Numbered from the stretch's first letter, positions 52,510 through 63,047 are shown. The stretch is 64,000 bases of DNA from Limnochordia bacterium (GCA_023230925.1 JALNWK010000002.1:27595-91594); one strand, 5' to 3'. Notes: generated by a model not told the origin, from the sequence alone. Numbers and translations: made by a program.

Positions 52510-52628
52510 AGGTTTTTCCCCCTTTGAGGTTGTGGTCCTTCATACCTGCAGCATTTGCCGGAATTTGACTCCTTGCATATTCTTACCTAGCATGCCATCT
52601 CTGCCGAAAGATTATACCTAACCTGGTT

Positions 52629-54185
52629 CTAAGGCACGAAATGTAGGCCTGCAAAGGACCAAAACCCTCCACCGTCATTAAAGTACCGTGCGACTTTGGA
52701 ATTGACACTATATGCAACCCCGTCCCCTGCATAAAAAAGAGGTAGCAGAGGTAGCTCCTCCTGCCAGACTCTTTCAAGCTCAGCCTGGATGTCGTAGACA
52801 TTGGCTAGCTCAAAGGATGCTAGGAGCATCTTGACCAAATAATCGTATCTCTCCTGTTCAAAACCACTCACATTCGGCCCAAATTGACCAATTGTCCCTG
52901 AATAGAGTAATTCGACCAAGTGCATCGGAAACCCTTGTTGAATCTTCCATCCATAAATTAGTAAATCATAGTCATAACTGCAAAACACCGGTTCTATTAG
53001 TGCTGCAATATCGCCCTGACGAACATCTACTTTAACTCCAAGCTCTTCAAGCTCCTTGATCAGGCCCAGGGCGAAGACATAGCGCAAAGACTCTTCATTC
53101 TCCGTCATGATGACAAGCTTCAGATTTCCGACAGCCTCTCCCCCAGGGCCAATAAGTGCACCGTCATTATCCCATGTATATCCACCGTGCTTGAGAATGC
53201 TTCGGGCACTTTCCTTAGGAAAGGACAGTGGAATAGGTCCCCGTCCTGTTTGTTGAACTAGGCCCGTTAGCAGTTCAGCGGCCATAGCCCCAACGGCTCG
53301 CCGAAAGGCAAGATCATCTCCGGGGCTTTGTCGCAGATTAAAGACAAGCAGGCGGATCCGATCAGTGAAATTCATCGCCCCTTTGGCTAGAGCATCTGTT
53401 GCCATCCTTCCAAGAAAAAGGTCAATGTCTCCCCGTCTAAAGGCTTCCTCGGCGTCCTTATCATTCACTTGCTTAAACAATATTCCCGATACATGGGGCC
53501 CTACAATGCCATCGTCAATAGTCCATCCATTGGCATGGTACCACCAGTTGCGACGCACCGTCAGATAACTATCTCCCAGCTTATCATTAAACATAAAGGG
53601 ACCCGTGCCTATGATTTTCTGTACTCCCACAGGACCATGTTCTGCAAAGGAACTTGGGTAAATCGGTAGGGAGAATATTTTCAGTAGATATCCGGCCTTT
53701 TCCCTGTTAACAATTAGAAAAAACTCATAGTCATCTCTCATCCCCAGGGAGGTGATCACTTCACACCACAGGGAGCTTAGGGGATGTATGGGGTTTAGAT
53801 ACACCTCACTTAGAGTATAAAGGACATCCTCCGCCAAGAAGGCTTTACCATCGTGCCATCTTATTCCCCTACGGAGCGGAATAGACAGATGGATTTTGTC
53901 CCCAACCGTTAACACCGTCGGAAAATCAGCGGCCAACCAGGGCATCATCTTAGAGCTATCGGGACTCAATCGGTACAAGCTATCAAAAAAGAGCTCAAAA
54001 AAGGCAGCTTCAGCACCAGTGTATGACCGGAAGGGATCAAAGGAGTCTGGGACCTGCTCAATCCCAACCTTGACAACACTCTGGGCACAAGCCTCCAGGG
54101 ATGAGTACAAGGACACAAAGATCGCCAAGCATACAAGCAACCTGTTCAGAAAGCGAGGTCTATGCACTATCGTTGATATTGCCAT
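52629..54185 (-). CDS. ABC transporter solute-binding protein, SBP_bac_5 (oligopeptide/nickel) type
   Basis: About 518 residues. A signal peptide is followed by the family-5 extracellular binding domain: VGIEQVPDSFDPFRSYTGAE, LRRGIRWHDGKAFLAEDVLYT, GTGPFMF. No lipobox cysteine is evident at the expected place. No permease or ATPase genes are adjacent, so it is an orphan; it may serve a distant transporter or act as a sensor. ATG at 54185 has AGAGGGGAAA upstream; the longer frame to 54254 is unlikely. It is 11 bases after a lytic transglycosylase gene. Confidence 0.85.
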   Translation of the reverse strand: MAISTIVHRPRFLNRLLVCLAIFVSLYSSLEACAQSVVKVGIEQVPDSFDPFRSYTGAEAAFFELFFDSLYRLSPDSSKMMPWLAADFPTVLTVGDKIHLSIPLRRGIRWHDGKAFLAEDVLYTLSEVYLNPIHPLSSLWCEVITSLGMRDDYEFFLIVNREKAGYLLKIFSLPIYPSSFAEHGPVGVQKIIGTGPFMFNDKLGDSYLTVRRNWWYHANGWTIDDGIVGPHVSGILFKQVNDKDAEEAFRRGDIDLFLGRMATDALAKGAMNFTDRIRLLVFNLRQSPGDDLAFRRAVGAMAAELLTGLVQQTGRGPIPLSFPKESARSILKHGGYTWDNDGALIGPGGEAVGNLKLVIMTENEESLRYVFALGLIKELEELGVKVDVRQGDIAALIEPVFCSYDYDLLIYGWKIQQGFPMHLVELLYSGTIGQFGPNVSGFEQERYDYLVKMLLASFELANVYDIQAELERVWQEELPLLPLFYAGDGVAYSVNSKVARYFNDGGGFWSFAGLHFVP

Positions 54186-54196
54186 GGCTTTCCCCT

Positions 54197-54784
54197 CTAG
54201 TTCCCTCCTACCGCAGAAAAAGGCCATTTCCCCCGGTAGACATAGTTGTACCAATCCCGTACCCGCACCACCCGGCGCACAAATTCCCTAGTCTCACCGA
54301 AGGGTATTTGATCAACATCGGTTACACGCCCGGACCAGGTATTGTCCGTTAACCAACGGGCTACATTCCCTCGACCAGCGTTATATGCTGCCAGTACTAC
54401 CACATCACTAGAACCGAACTCCCTATACAGGCTAGCCAGATACCAAGTCCCCATTAGAATGTTTATGCTCGGTATCGACAACATATCCTCATCAAAACCA
54501 GTTAGTCCAATTTCTGAGGCAATCCATTGGGCCGTATCGGGCATGATCTGCATCAAACCCCGGGCTCCCCTCGGGGAAATGGCCTCAGGGTTTATCCGAC
54601 TTTCTATATACATCACTGCATAGACTAAGAAAGGATCAAGCCCGTGTTTCTCTGCGTAAAAAGCGATTTTATCACCATAACTAATCGGATAGATCCTTTG
54701 GAGTAGCCATCGTAGCTGCCCAATAACCAATAACAGTATAAGGAATATTACAAACCAACGCCACAGGCGGGATCCCCCTTTCAA
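54197..54784 (-). CDS. Membrane-anchored lytic transglycosylase (SLT domain)
   Basis: A 195-residue protein with an N-terminal membrane anchor (residues 8-30) and a Slt70-like domain: YIESRINPEAISPRGARGLM (catalytic Glu in the IES motif), QIMPDTAQW, AAYNAGRGNV. It cleaves peptidoglycan glycan chains. Lies between mgsA and the solute-binding protein gene, and near coaE-polA, an order seen in many Firmicutes. Confidence 0.92.
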   Translation of the reverse strand: MKGGSRLWRWFVIFLILLLVIGQLRWLLQRIYPISYGDKIAFYAEKHGLDPFLVYAVMYIESRINPEAISPRGARGLMQIMPDTAQWIASEIGLTGFDEDMLSIPSINILMGTWYLASLYREFGSSDVVVLAAYNAGRGNVARWLTDNTWSGRVTDVDQIPFGETREFVRRVVRVRDWYNYVYRGKWPFSAVGGN

Positions 54785-54796
54785 GGGCCTCTACCT

Positions 54797-55177
54797 CTAC
54801 AAACCCATTTGGTGCACCCGGATCGCATCCACCAGTAAATCCGCGGTGGCTCTATTGGTCGCCAAAGGTACATTATGTACGTCACATACACGGAGTAGAG
54901 CTGTTATGTCTGGTTCATGGGGCTGCGCCGTAAGGGGATCCCGCAGGAAAATCACCGCATGCACAGTACCACTAGCCACCGCTGCTCCGATCTGCTGGTC
55001 ACCGCCAAGGGGGCCGGAGTTCATGCGCTCCACAGACAGGCCAACTTGCTCCTGGATGATCTTTCCTGTGGTTCCCGTAGCCACCAAATTGCACTTAGCA
55101 AACACTTCCTTATGAGCTTCTACAAAACCTACCATTTCATCCTTCTTACGATCATGAGCAATGAGTGCGATTCGCAA
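54797..55177 (-). CDS. mgsA: Methylglyoxal synthase
   Basis: Converts dihydroxyacetone phosphate to methylglyoxal. The 126-residue protein has ALIAHDRKKDEM, LVATGTTGKII, MNSGPLGGDQQIG and FLRDPLTAQPHEPD, all conserved. TTG start at 55177 overlaps the coaE end by 26 bases, implying coupled translation. Confidence 0.94.
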   Translation of the reverse strand: MRIALIAHDRKKDEMVGFVEAHKEVFAKCNLVATGTTGKIIQEQVGLSVERMNSGPLGGDQQIGAAVASGTVHAVIFLRDPLTAQPHEPDITALLRVCDVHNVPLATNRATADLLVDAIRVHQMGL

Positions 55178-55769
55178 TTTCCTTTAACTCCTTCCATAGA
55201 GCGTCCACCTGGGCCTTGAGCTGCTCGATACTCCCGGTGTTATCCACAACATAGTCCGCTAGGGCACGCTTTTTCTCGATGGGCATTTGAGCCTTAAGCC
55301 TTAGTTTGGCTACTTTCTCATCAAATCCATCCCTATGCATCAATCGCTCCAGTTGTTTCTCGTAGGGAGCATAAACCAAGACAACCAGATCAACCATATC
55401 TCCCAGGTTATTCTCATACAACAAGGGAATATCTACAATCACAGGCAACTGCGAATTTGAGGTGTGCTCCCTAATCTCCTGTTGCATTTGAGCCAGGATA
55501 TAAGGATGGGTGATCTCCTCTAGTTTGAGACGTAGGGCCGGGTTAGAAAACACAATCTCTCCTAGCTTCTTCCTATTCAGACTGCCGTCACTAAATAACA
55601 CCTCAGGGCCAAAGCTCTGCATAATAGCCTTCAAAGCTGGTTGATCCCTTTCAACCACCTTCCGGGCAATGATATCGCAATCCACTAAGGGAGCTCCTAA
55701 GGTTTTCAAGTAAGCCGCTACTGTACTCTTGCCTGAGGCAATTCCTCCTGTTAACCCAACTACAAGCAC
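55152..55769 (-). CDS. coaE: Dephospho-CoA kinase
   Basis: Final step of coenzyme A synthesis. The 205-residue P-loop kinase begins MLVVGLTGGIASGKSTVAAYL and has DCDIIARKVV, a PLLYEN motif and the lid region RDGFDEKVAKLR. It is placed after mutM and polA, the conserved polA-mutM-coaE order. Confidence 0.97.
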   Translation of the reverse strand: MLVVGLTGGIASGKSTVAAYLKTLGAPLVDCDIIARKVVERDQPALKAIMQSFGPEVLFSDGSLNRKKLGEIVFSNPALRLKLEEITHPYILAQMQQEIREHTSNSQLPVIVDIPLLYENNLGDMVDLVVLVYAPYEKQLERLMHRDGFDEKVAKLRLKAQMPIEKKRALADYVVDNTGSIEQLKAQVDALWKELKEIANRTHCS

Positions 55770-55825
55770 ACGTTCTCCCCCTGCCTAATGCATTCTTATT
55801 CCACCAATAACCTCCAAATTCCTGC

Positions 55826-56668
55826 CTATCCTTTTTCTGGCTGACATTGGGGACAGAAATAGGTACCACGCCCTCCTACTTTGATCCGACAGATGGTTGT
55901 GCCACAGGTGGGGCAAGGCTTTTGGTTACGACCATAGACCTGCAGATGCTCCTGATACCCACCTTGTCGTCCAACAGCATCTACATAATCCGAAATACTC
56001 GTACCACGGTAGTAGATACCTTCCTTGAGCACTTGCCTAATGCTTTGGTATAACACCTGCATATCTTGTTCTGTAAGATCACATACCGCTCTTTCTGGAT
56101 GGATCCGGGCTCGGTGCAGAATCTCATCGGTATAGATATTACCAAGACCTGCAATATGACGCTGATCCAATAAGAAGGGTTTGATCCGGGTACTTCGACC
56201 AGCTAGAAGCTCTTTGAACCCTTCTAAACTAAAGGATTTACCTAGAGGCTCACAACCAAGGGTTGTAAACCCTCCTGTTTGGGCATCCTTTGCCCTACAG
56301 CCGGGGGGGATCCAATATACTGTACCGAACTTGCGCTGATCTATGAGCCGTAACTGGTTACCATCGGAAAGATCAAAGAAGAAGCTTAGGTGCTTCTCAT
56401 GTGCCCTATCTGCCTTACAGACCACCATTTGTCCGGTCATCCGCAGGTGAACTACCATACATCCCCCTGGGGTAAAGCCAAACATTAAGTACTTCCCCCG
56501 CCGACTGACATTACAGAAAGTCCGCTCGACTAGCTCATTTTGGAACACCAGTAACTCAACATTGTGTAACACCTTGTCATTGATCACCGACACTGCTATA
56601 ACTTGTCTACCAATGAGTTTGGGCCGCAAACCTTGAACAATCGTCTCTACTTCCGGTAATTCAGGCAC
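55826..56668 (-). CDS. mutM: Formamidopyrimidine-DNA glycosylase
   Basis: Removes 8-oxoguanine and formamidopyrimidines from DNA. I set the start at GTG 56668, so that processing exposes the required N-terminal proline (P-ELPEVETI); a GTG two codons earlier would block it. It has HLRMTGQM, the helix-two-turn-helix region (GLGNIYTDEILHRARIHP) and a C-terminal zinc finger (CPTC and CPQC). About 280 residues, full length. Confidence 0.95.
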   Translation of the reverse strand: MPELPEVETIVQGLRPKLIGRQVIAVSVINDKVLHNVELLVFQNELVERTFCNVSRRGKYLMFGFTPGGCMVVHLRMTGQMVVCKADRAHEKHLSFFFDLSDGNQLRLIDQRKFGTVYWIPPGCRAKDAQTGGFTTLGCEPLGKSFSLEGFKELLAGRSTRIKPFLLDQRHIAGLGNIYTDEILHRARIHPERAVCDLTEQDMQVLYQSIRQVLKEGIYYRGTSISDYVDAVGRQGGYQEHLQVYGRNQKPCPTCGTTICRIKVGGRGTYFCPQCQPEKG

Positions 56669-56683
56669 CCTCACAAGTCCTCC

Positions 56684-59374
56684 CTAGATAGTATAGGGCT
56701 TAGTATCAGCCCAGTTAGGACCCACATTAAGTTCAACTTTCAGGGGCACCGCTAAAGGATAGACATGCTCCATGACCTTGGTCACAAGCACCGCAAGTTC
56801 ATGGAGATCACTTTTGGCCACATCAAAAACAAGCTCATCGTGCACCTGTAGCAACATGTCCCCTTGTAGGGAAGAGGACTTCAAGGCACCATGGAGTCGA
56901 ACCATCGCCAGTTTAATAATATCCGCGGCAGAACCTTGGATAGGGGTGTTCATTGCCATCCGCTCGGCAAAAGACCTAGTCGTATAATTCCTACTGTTGA
57001 TCCCCTCAAGGAAACGCAATCGTCCAAAGATCGTCCGCACATACCCTTTCCGTTTGGCCTCCTGCACAGTCTTGTCTAAGTAATCCTTTACCCCAGGGTA
57101 CTTCGCGAAATAACGATCAATAAACTCCTGGGCATCCCTGCGATCGAGCCCGGTATTTCGGGAGAGGCCGAAGCTAGAGATCCCATAGATAATCCCGAAG
57201 TTGATCGCCTTTGCTTGGTTTCGCATTTCATCGGTAACCGCATCAAGGGGAACCTCAAAGATCTCAGCCGCCGTACGCTTATGAATATCCTGTTGTTGCT
57301 CAAAGGCATTGATCAAAGTCTGGTCCCCGGATACATGGGCGAGAATACGCAACTCGATCTGGGAGTAATCTGCCGATAGGAAAACACGATCCTGGGATTG
57401 GGGAACAAAGGCCCTGCGGATCTTGCGGCCTTCCTCGGTTCGTACAGGGATGTTCTGTAGATTCGGATTGGTGCTACTTAATCGTCCTGTAGCCGTCACC
57501 ACCTGGTTATAACTAGTGTGCAACCTCCCGGTTTTGGCATCTACTAATTGGGGCAAAGCATCAACATAAGTAGACTTCAGTTTCGCCAGTTTCCTATACT
57601 CCACTAGAAACCTAGCAATTTCATGGTGCTCGGCAAGCTCCACTAAAACCTCATGACTGGTGGAGGGTCCCGTCTTGGTCTTCTTCACCACCGGCAATCC
57701 CAGACGGTCAAAGAGAATCTCCGCCAGTTGTTTTGGTGAGTTAAGATTAAAACGTTCACCTGCTAGCATGTAGATAGCCTCGGAAAGATCAAAAAGAAGC
57801 CGATCCATTTGTTCTGAGAGTTCATTAAGGAAATCTACGTCAAGACAGATGCCTGCCCGTTCCATAGCTTGCAGTACCTCGATCAGGGGCATTTCCATCT
57901 CCAGAAACAGATTGGTCATTTCCAGCCGCTCAAGCTCCTGCTTAAGGCGACGGGCCAAGGGAGGAATAATAGACATCCGCAGCTGTGCTAGTTCCGCCAA
58001 GGACGAAGGGGAAAGCTCCCACAGACAATCCTTCAGCGGGGAATGATAGACATCACAAAATCTAGTACCCAATTGGAGAAGACCATAGTTATTCTCACCG
58101 GGATTACACAAATACCCGGCCACCATCAAATCCCTTAGGTCTCCTTTTAACAGTATGTCATGCTCTTTTAATATGAGAAGGATACTCTTTAAGTCATGGC
58201 AGTACTTGGTATTCCCTTCCTCAAGCACCTCAGTCAGGGGACCAAGTTGCTCAGATAGACTCCCCTGGCCAGTCAAAGGACAGAAGAAGATCTGGTTGGC
58301 AATGGCAAAGGACACTCCCCCCACATAGCTATCCCAAATACCACGACCTGGTCGCTCCTGCCAAAGGAGGTCAAGAAACAACTCCTCTGCTCCTTCTAGC
58401 CTAGCGGCCGCTTTACTCTTGTCTTGTTCCGTCATCAAAACCTCAAGGCTTGGAACCGCCGGACTTGAAAACAGTGTGGTTTGGGCACTCTCCTCCTGTT
58501 GGGGAAGCAGATCCAGAAGAACATTGAAATCCAGGCGAATAAACAGTTCCCGGAGTCTGTCATAGTCCGGTTCTCCCTGCCAACAGCATTCCTGCGGATC
58601 CAGTTCAAAGGGGGCATCTGTATCGATCGTAGCCAGTTCCTTGCTCAGTCTGGCCAGATCTTCATGTTCTGCAAGGTTTTTTCGTACCCGGGGTGAAAGC
58701 TCCTCCCGGTGCGCGATAATCTCATCAATATTCGCATATTGATTTAGCAGTTTCACCGCGGTCTTCTCCCCGATACCCGGCACACCGGGAATATTATCGC
58801 TGGGATCTCCCATGAGGCCCTTAAGATCCGCTACCTGAACTGGAAGTACCCCTAGTTTCTCCTTTACCCCCTCAGAGTCCAAAAGCTCCATGTCGGTAAT
58901 TCCCCTGCGGGTAAGGAGCGCTTTCACGGAATCATTGACCAATTGAAGACAATCCTTATCCCCCGTGACCAAGAAGACTTCAAAGTCCTGTTTGCTGGCC
59001 CTTTTGGCCGCAGTCCCGATCAAGTCATCGCCTTCGAAGCCACTGACCTCCAGGATAGGTATGCCAAAGCCAGCAACAACTTCCTTGGCCAACCCAATCT
59101 GAGGTCTTAATTCCTCTGGCGTGGCTTTTCGATTAGCTTTATAATCTTCATAGGCTTCATGTCTGAAGGTCGGGCCATGATGATCAAAGGCTACTGCGAT
59201 CGCACCAGGCTTGTACTCATCAAGAAGGCGCCAAAGCATCCGGGTAAATCCGAGCACTGCGTTGGTAGGCTCACCCTTAGCATTGGTGAGAAGGGGAATA
59301 GCATAAAACGCCCGGTGGATTAGACTATGCCCGTCTATCAGCATAAAACTCTTCTTTGGTCTTGCTTCATCCAT
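56684..59374 (-). CDS. polA: DNA polymerase I
   Basis: An 896-residue polymerase with an N-terminal 5'-3' exonuclease (FMLIDGHSLIHRAFYAIP, FEGDDLIGT, GDKDCLQLV, GIGEKTAVKLL), a 3'-5' exonuclease-like domain that has lost its catalytic acids (FLDLLWQ in place of the usual DTE-type motif), and the family A polymerase (LSADYSQIELRILAHVSGD, INFGIIYGISSFGLSRN, MLLQVHDELVFDV). So it should lack proofreading, as in many Firmicutes. First gene of polA-mutM-coaE-mgsA. Confidence 0.97.
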   Translation of the reverse strand: MDEARPKKSFMLIDGHSLIHRAFYAIPLLTNAKGEPTNAVLGFTRMLWRLLDEYKPGAIAVAFDHHGPTFRHEAYEDYKANRKATPEELRPQIGLAKEVVAGFGIPILEVSGFEGDDLIGTAAKRASKQDFEVFLVTGDKDCLQLVNDSVKALLTRRGITDMELLDSEGVKEKLGVLPVQVADLKGLMGDPSDNIPGVPGIGEKTAVKLLNQYANIDEIIAHREELSPRVRKNLAEHEDLARLSKELATIDTDAPFELDPQECCWQGEPDYDRLRELFIRLDFNVLLDLLPQQEESAQTTLFSSPAVPSLEVLMTEQDKSKAAARLEGAEELFLDLLWQERPGRGIWDSYVGGVSFAIANQIFFCPLTGQGSLSEQLGPLTEVLEEGNTKYCHDLKSILLILKEHDILLKGDLRDLMVAGYLCNPGENNYGLLQLGTRFCDVYHSPLKDCLWELSPSSLAELAQLRMSIIPPLARRLKQELERLEMTNLFLEMEMPLIEVLQAMERAGICLDVDFLNELSEQMDRLLFDLSEAIYMLAGERFNLNSPKQLAEILFDRLGLPVVKKTKTGPSTSHEVLVELAEHHEIARFLVEYRKLAKLKSTYVDALPQLVDAKTGRLHTSYNQVVTATGRLSSTNPNLQNIPVRTEEGRKIRRAFVPQSQDRVFLSADYSQIELRILAHVSGDQTLINAFEQQQDIHKRTAAEIFEVPLDAVTDEMRNQAKAINFGIIYGISSFGLSRNTGLDRRDAQEFIDRYFAKYPGVKDYLDKTVQEAKRKGYVRTIFGRLRFLEGINSRNYTTRSFAERMAMNTPIQGSAADIIKLAMVRLHGALKSSSLQGDMLLQVHDELVFDVAKSDLHELAVLVTKVMEHVYPLAVPLKVELNVGPNWADTKPYTI

Positions 59375-59580
59375 GTTATCAATGATCCTCTCTGCTGTTT
59401 GCCTTTATTATACCAGAGTTCTGGTACAGTTGACAGTATGCCCCCCTTACCGCCAATCCTGCCGAAATATGGTCAAGATGGCGCAATGCAACTTCTGTAC
59501 CGGAAAGTACTGCAAGGAATTCAATGTATAGTACTGAATTATGTAATATGTTTTAATCCGATTAGAGGGAGTGTTAAGGA

Positions 59581-60780
59581 TTGCGCAAGCTAAGCCTATT
59601 TCTAATATGCATTATCTTAATCATAACCAGCAGCTTGGCCAGTGCAGACGAATTAGTGGAAAGCACCGTGGACTATGCTGACCACTGGGCCAAGATGTAT
59701 ATTACTGAAGCCATCGAGTCCGGGATCTTAACCCCGGTCTCCCCGGGACAATTCTACCCGGATCAACCAATTACCAGAGGGGATCTCGCAGGGGCCCTAG
59801 CCCGGGCCCTGAATGTTGCTCCTTCTAGTAATAGCAGTTTTGTGGATACAAAGGAGCATCCAGATCACAAGCTTATCGCCGGGCTTGCACAAGAGGAACT
59901 GCTAAGTAATACGAAGGAACAGTTTAGGCCCTTCGAAGCCATTACACGACAAGAGGCCGTGTCCATGATCAACGGATGCTTCAAACTAGGGCTTGCAGAC
60001 GAGACAGACACCGAACAGCAGACCTCTATTTTCGTTGATCTAGATCCAAGTCATTCTGCCTTCCGCCAGGCGAAAATAGCCGATGTTTTGGGAGTCCTGC
60101 CTCCTACCTTTGTAGGACGTTTTCAGCCGGACCTGCCTCTAACAAGGGCAGAGGCCGCGGCTATGTTGAACAATGTTAGGCAGCTGCGACCAATCCACGG
60201 AGAGATCAAAGAGATGGATCAAGGAAGCGGCACCATCACCGTTACTACCAGAGAAGGCGAAGAGGCCCAGGTAAGCATTTCGCCCCAGACCCTGGTTTAT
60301 CGAAACAACGCCCAAACTGATCTACAGAACCTCAAGAAGCAAGACAAGATCTATGCTGTGGAGGATCGGTTTGGTCAGACTAAGGTAGTTAAGGCCTTCG
60401 GGATCATCACACCCCAGGATCTGCTCAGCCGGGTATCGGGGATGACCCAGGGAATATTAACACCCACACAGGTTAGTGAGCTAGTAAGCGGTAATTGGGA
60501 CCAAGCCTTGGAGGGAATGGCCGGCAATCTTTCCAGTAATATTTTTAGCGAACTAACTGAACTGGGTTTCCCCAAAGAGGAAGTTAGTCAACTACAGAAT
60601 CAGGATTGGGAAGCCCTAGAGCAGACCGCAAAAAAGGAGATCTACCAGACGGTGGGAGATAACCTCAAATTACCTGAGGAAATGGTTAATGCCGCTGCCA
60701 ATGAAGACTGGGCAGCACTAGGAGACTTTGCCAAGCTGCACCTAGCAGCGGCATTGCTTTCTCGACTGGGAGTCATGTAA
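59581..60780 (+). CDS. Secreted S-layer-homology (SLH) protein
   Basis: A 399-residue protein with a signal peptide (1-22) and three SLH repeats (DHWAKMYITEAIESGILTPV, FRPFEAITRQEAVSMI, ADVLGVLPPTF...FQPDLPLTRAEAAAML), followed by a region with beta strands (GTITVTTREGEEAQVSI, DKIYAVEDRFGQTKVV) and a helical C-terminus. SLH repeats anchor proteins to cell-wall polymers. TTG start at 59581 with GGGAGTG upstream. It stands alone on the plus strand and ends at a terminator. Confidence 0.85.
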   Translation: MRKLSLFLICIILIITSSLASADELVESTVDYADHWAKMYITEAIESGILTPVSPGQFYPDQPITRGDLAGALARALNVAPSSNSSFVDTKEHPDHKLIAGLAQEELLSNTKEQFRPFEAITRQEAVSMINGCFKLGLADETDTEQQTSIFVDLDPSHSAFRQAKIADVLGVLPPTFVGRFQPDLPLTRAEAAAMLNNVRQLRPIHGEIKEMDQGSGTITVTTREGEEAQVSISPQTLVYRNNAQTDLQNLKKQDKIYAVEDRFGQTKVVKAFGIITPQDLLSRVSGMTQGILTPTQVSELVSGNWDQALEGMAGNLSSNIFSELTELGFPKEEVSQLQNQDWEALEQTAKKEIYQTVGDNLKLPEEMVNAAANEDWAALGDFAKLHLAAALLSRLGVM

Positions 60781-60785
60781 AAGGG

Positions 60786-60814
60786 AGCCAGGGAATACTC
60801 CCTGGCTGCTTTTA
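60786..60814. terminator. Terminator between the SLH gene and nrdJ
   Basis: AGCCAGGGA-loop-TCCCTGGCT followed by GCTTTTAA, between convergent genes. Confidence 0.85.
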
Positions 60815-60815
60815 A

Positions 60816-63029
60816 TCATCCACATTTGGTATAGCCACAGGCCATACAAGTCACACAACCACTTTCATGTTTGACATGTCCACCGCATTCAGGGCAAGCC
60901 CCCATCCGGTTATCTACATCCTCCATGCTAGCTGCCGCAGCTTCTTCCCCGTTTTCCAGTTTCAGGTAATGGTGCAACACAATGGCAATTGCATCGGGAC
61001 ATGATAGGACTGGGGTTTGGCCCTGCCATGCGGGATTGGGACACCGGATACTCCGTAACTGGAAGTAAATCTCCTGGGGCTCCACTCCTGCCCGAAGGGC
61101 TAAGGAAACTAGACGGGCGATGGCCTCGGACAAAGCAGAGGCACACCCGCCACCCTTACCGATAGCGGTAAATAACTCACAGATACCTTCTTCGTCCCTG
61201 TTGATTGTTACATAAAGATTCCCACACCCGGTGCGGATCTTCTCGGTGCACCCTAGGGTCACATTGGGCCTTTTCCGGGGTTTGGCCCCGGCTTTCTGCT
61301 GGGTCGCTGGCTCTTGCTTGCTGTCTTTACCCTTTACCAGAACCTCGGACTCACGGCTACCACTCCGATAGACCGTCACACCCTTACATCCTAGTTCGTA
61401 GGCAAGGACAAATACCTTGCGAATGTCATCTTTGGTGGCTTCATTGGCAAAGTTCACCGTCTTGCTCACAGCATTATCGGTGAACTCCTGGAAGGCAGCC
61501 TGTACTCGAATGTGCCATTCGGGAGAAATATCATGGGCTGTGACAAACAACCGACGGAGCCTTTGGGGGATCTCTTCGATATCCTTAATAGAACCTGTCT
61601 TGGCCACTTGATCAATCAGTTCGGTACTATAGAGGCCTTCGTCTTTCATAAACTGGGCAAAGACTTCATTGACCTCAGTTAGTCTGTCATCATCCATGAC
61701 GTGCCGGGTAAAAGCTAGGGCAAATAGGGGTTCAATGCCGCTTGAGGTGTTAGCGATAATACTGATGGTACCCGTAGGTGCAATGGTAGTGATGGTGGCA
61801 TTACGCAGTTTGGGGCCATCGGGGGTATCAAAGACACTGCCTGGATAGTTTGGAAATACCCCCCGTTTCTCTGCTAAGGCACTTGATGCCTTCCTTCCTT
61901 CATCGCGAACAAACCGCATTACTTCTCGGGCGGTTTCTACCGCCTCCTCGGAGTTGTAGGGGATACCTAGATAGATAAGCATTTCCGCAAAGCCCATCAC
62001 GCCAAGGCCGATCTTGCGGTTAGCCTTGGTCATCTGTTCGATCGCCGGCAGAGGATACTTATTGGCATCGATCACGTTATCTAGGAAATGAACAGCCAGA
62101 TGTACGGTTTGTCCAAGTTTATCGTAATCTATGGAACCATCTTTGACCATTTTGGCAAGGTTAATTGAGCCGAGATTACAGGACTCATTGGGCAATAAGG
62201 GCTGTTCCCCACAGGGATTTGTGCTTTCAATCTCACCAATATGAGGTGTCGGATTGTCCTTGTTAATCCGGTCCAAGAAGACGATTCCTGGCTCGCCGTT
62301 GCCCCAGGCCATTTCAACGATAAGGTCAAATACCTCTCTGGCTTTGATCATCTGGACTACCTTACCGTCCCGGGGATTGTTCAGAGCATATTCCTCATCG
62401 GCAATAACTGCCTTCATGAATTCTTCGGTTAAGCCTACGGATAGGTTGAAATTAGTAATATCCTCGTTATCTCTCTTACAGGTAATAAATTCGAGGATGT
62501 CCGGGTGATCGCACCGGAGGATACCCATATTAGCTCCCCGTCTTGTACCGCCTTGTTTGACGGCTTGGGTACTGGCATCAAAGACTTTCAGAAAAGAGAT
62601 GGGACCACTGGCGATCCCCCCGGTGGTGGCCACCAGATCATTACGGGGGCGCAAGCGGGAAAAACTAAAACCGGTACCCCCTCCGGTTTTGTGCACAAGG
62701 GCAGTATTCTTGAGGGTCTCAAATATGCTTTCCATGGAATCCTCAATAGGCAATACAAAGCAGGCCGATAGCTGCTGCAACTCTCTCCCCGCATTCATCA
62801 AGGTGGGTGAATTAGGTAGAAACTCCAAGGAAGTCATCATGGCATAGAACTCTTCACTTAGGGCCGCTGCCGCCTTTTTGCTGACACCATAGACCCTGTG
62901 CTCCACATCAGCTATGTTATCCGCCACCCGCCTGAAAAGCTCCTCAGGTGTCTCGACTATATCCTGACCAACGCGTTTTAGATATCGTCGTTCTAAGACT
63001 GTAATGGCATTTTTGGATAGTTGAACCAC
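60816..63029 (-). CDS. nrdJ: Vitamin B12-dependent (class II) ribonucleotide reductase
   Basis: Makes deoxyribonucleotides using adenosylcobalamin, without oxygen. The 737-residue protein has the N-terminal VLERRYLKR region, FVLPIEDSMESIFE, the substrate-site NPCGEQPLLPNESCNLGSINL, GTRRGANMGILR, and the C-terminal zinc-ribbon CPECGGHVKHESGCVTCMAC. GTG start at 63029 with a GGGGG run 9 bases upstream. An NrdR-type box overlaps its promoter region. Confidence 0.96.
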   Translation of the reverse strand: MVQLSKNAITVLERRYLKRVGQDIVETPEELFRRVADNIADVEHRVYGVSKKAAAALSEEFYAMMTSLEFLPNSPTLMNAGRELQQLSACFVLPIEDSMESIFETLKNTALVHKTGGGTGFSFSRLRPRNDLVATTGGIASGPISFLKVFDASTQAVKQGGTRRGANMGILRCDHPDILEFITCKRDNEDITNFNLSVGLTEEFMKAVIADEEYALNNPRDGKVVQMIKAREVFDLIVEMAWGNGEPGIVFLDRINKDNPTPHIGEIESTNPCGEQPLLPNESCNLGSINLAKMVKDGSIDYDKLGQTVHLAVHFLDNVIDANKYPLPAIEQMTKANRKIGLGVMGFAEMLIYLGIPYNSEEAVETAREVMRFVRDEGRKASSALAEKRGVFPNYPGSVFDTPDGPKLRNATITTIAPTGTISIIANTSSGIEPLFALAFTRHVMDDDRLTEVNEVFAQFMKDEGLYSTELIDQVAKTGSIKDIEEIPQRLRRLFVTAHDISPEWHIRVQAAFQEFTDNAVSKTVNFANEATKDDIRKVFVLAYELGCKGVTVYRSGSRESEVLVKGKDSKQEPATQQKAGAKPRKRPNVTLGCTEKIRTGCGNLYVTINRDEEGICELFTAIGKGGGCASALSEAIARLVSLALRAGVEPQEIYFQLRSIRCPNPAWQGQTPVLSCPDAIAIVLHHYLKLENGEEAAAASMEDVDNRMGACPECGGHVKHESGCVTCMACGYTKCG

Positions 63030-63047
63030 TTATGAACGCCCCCAAAC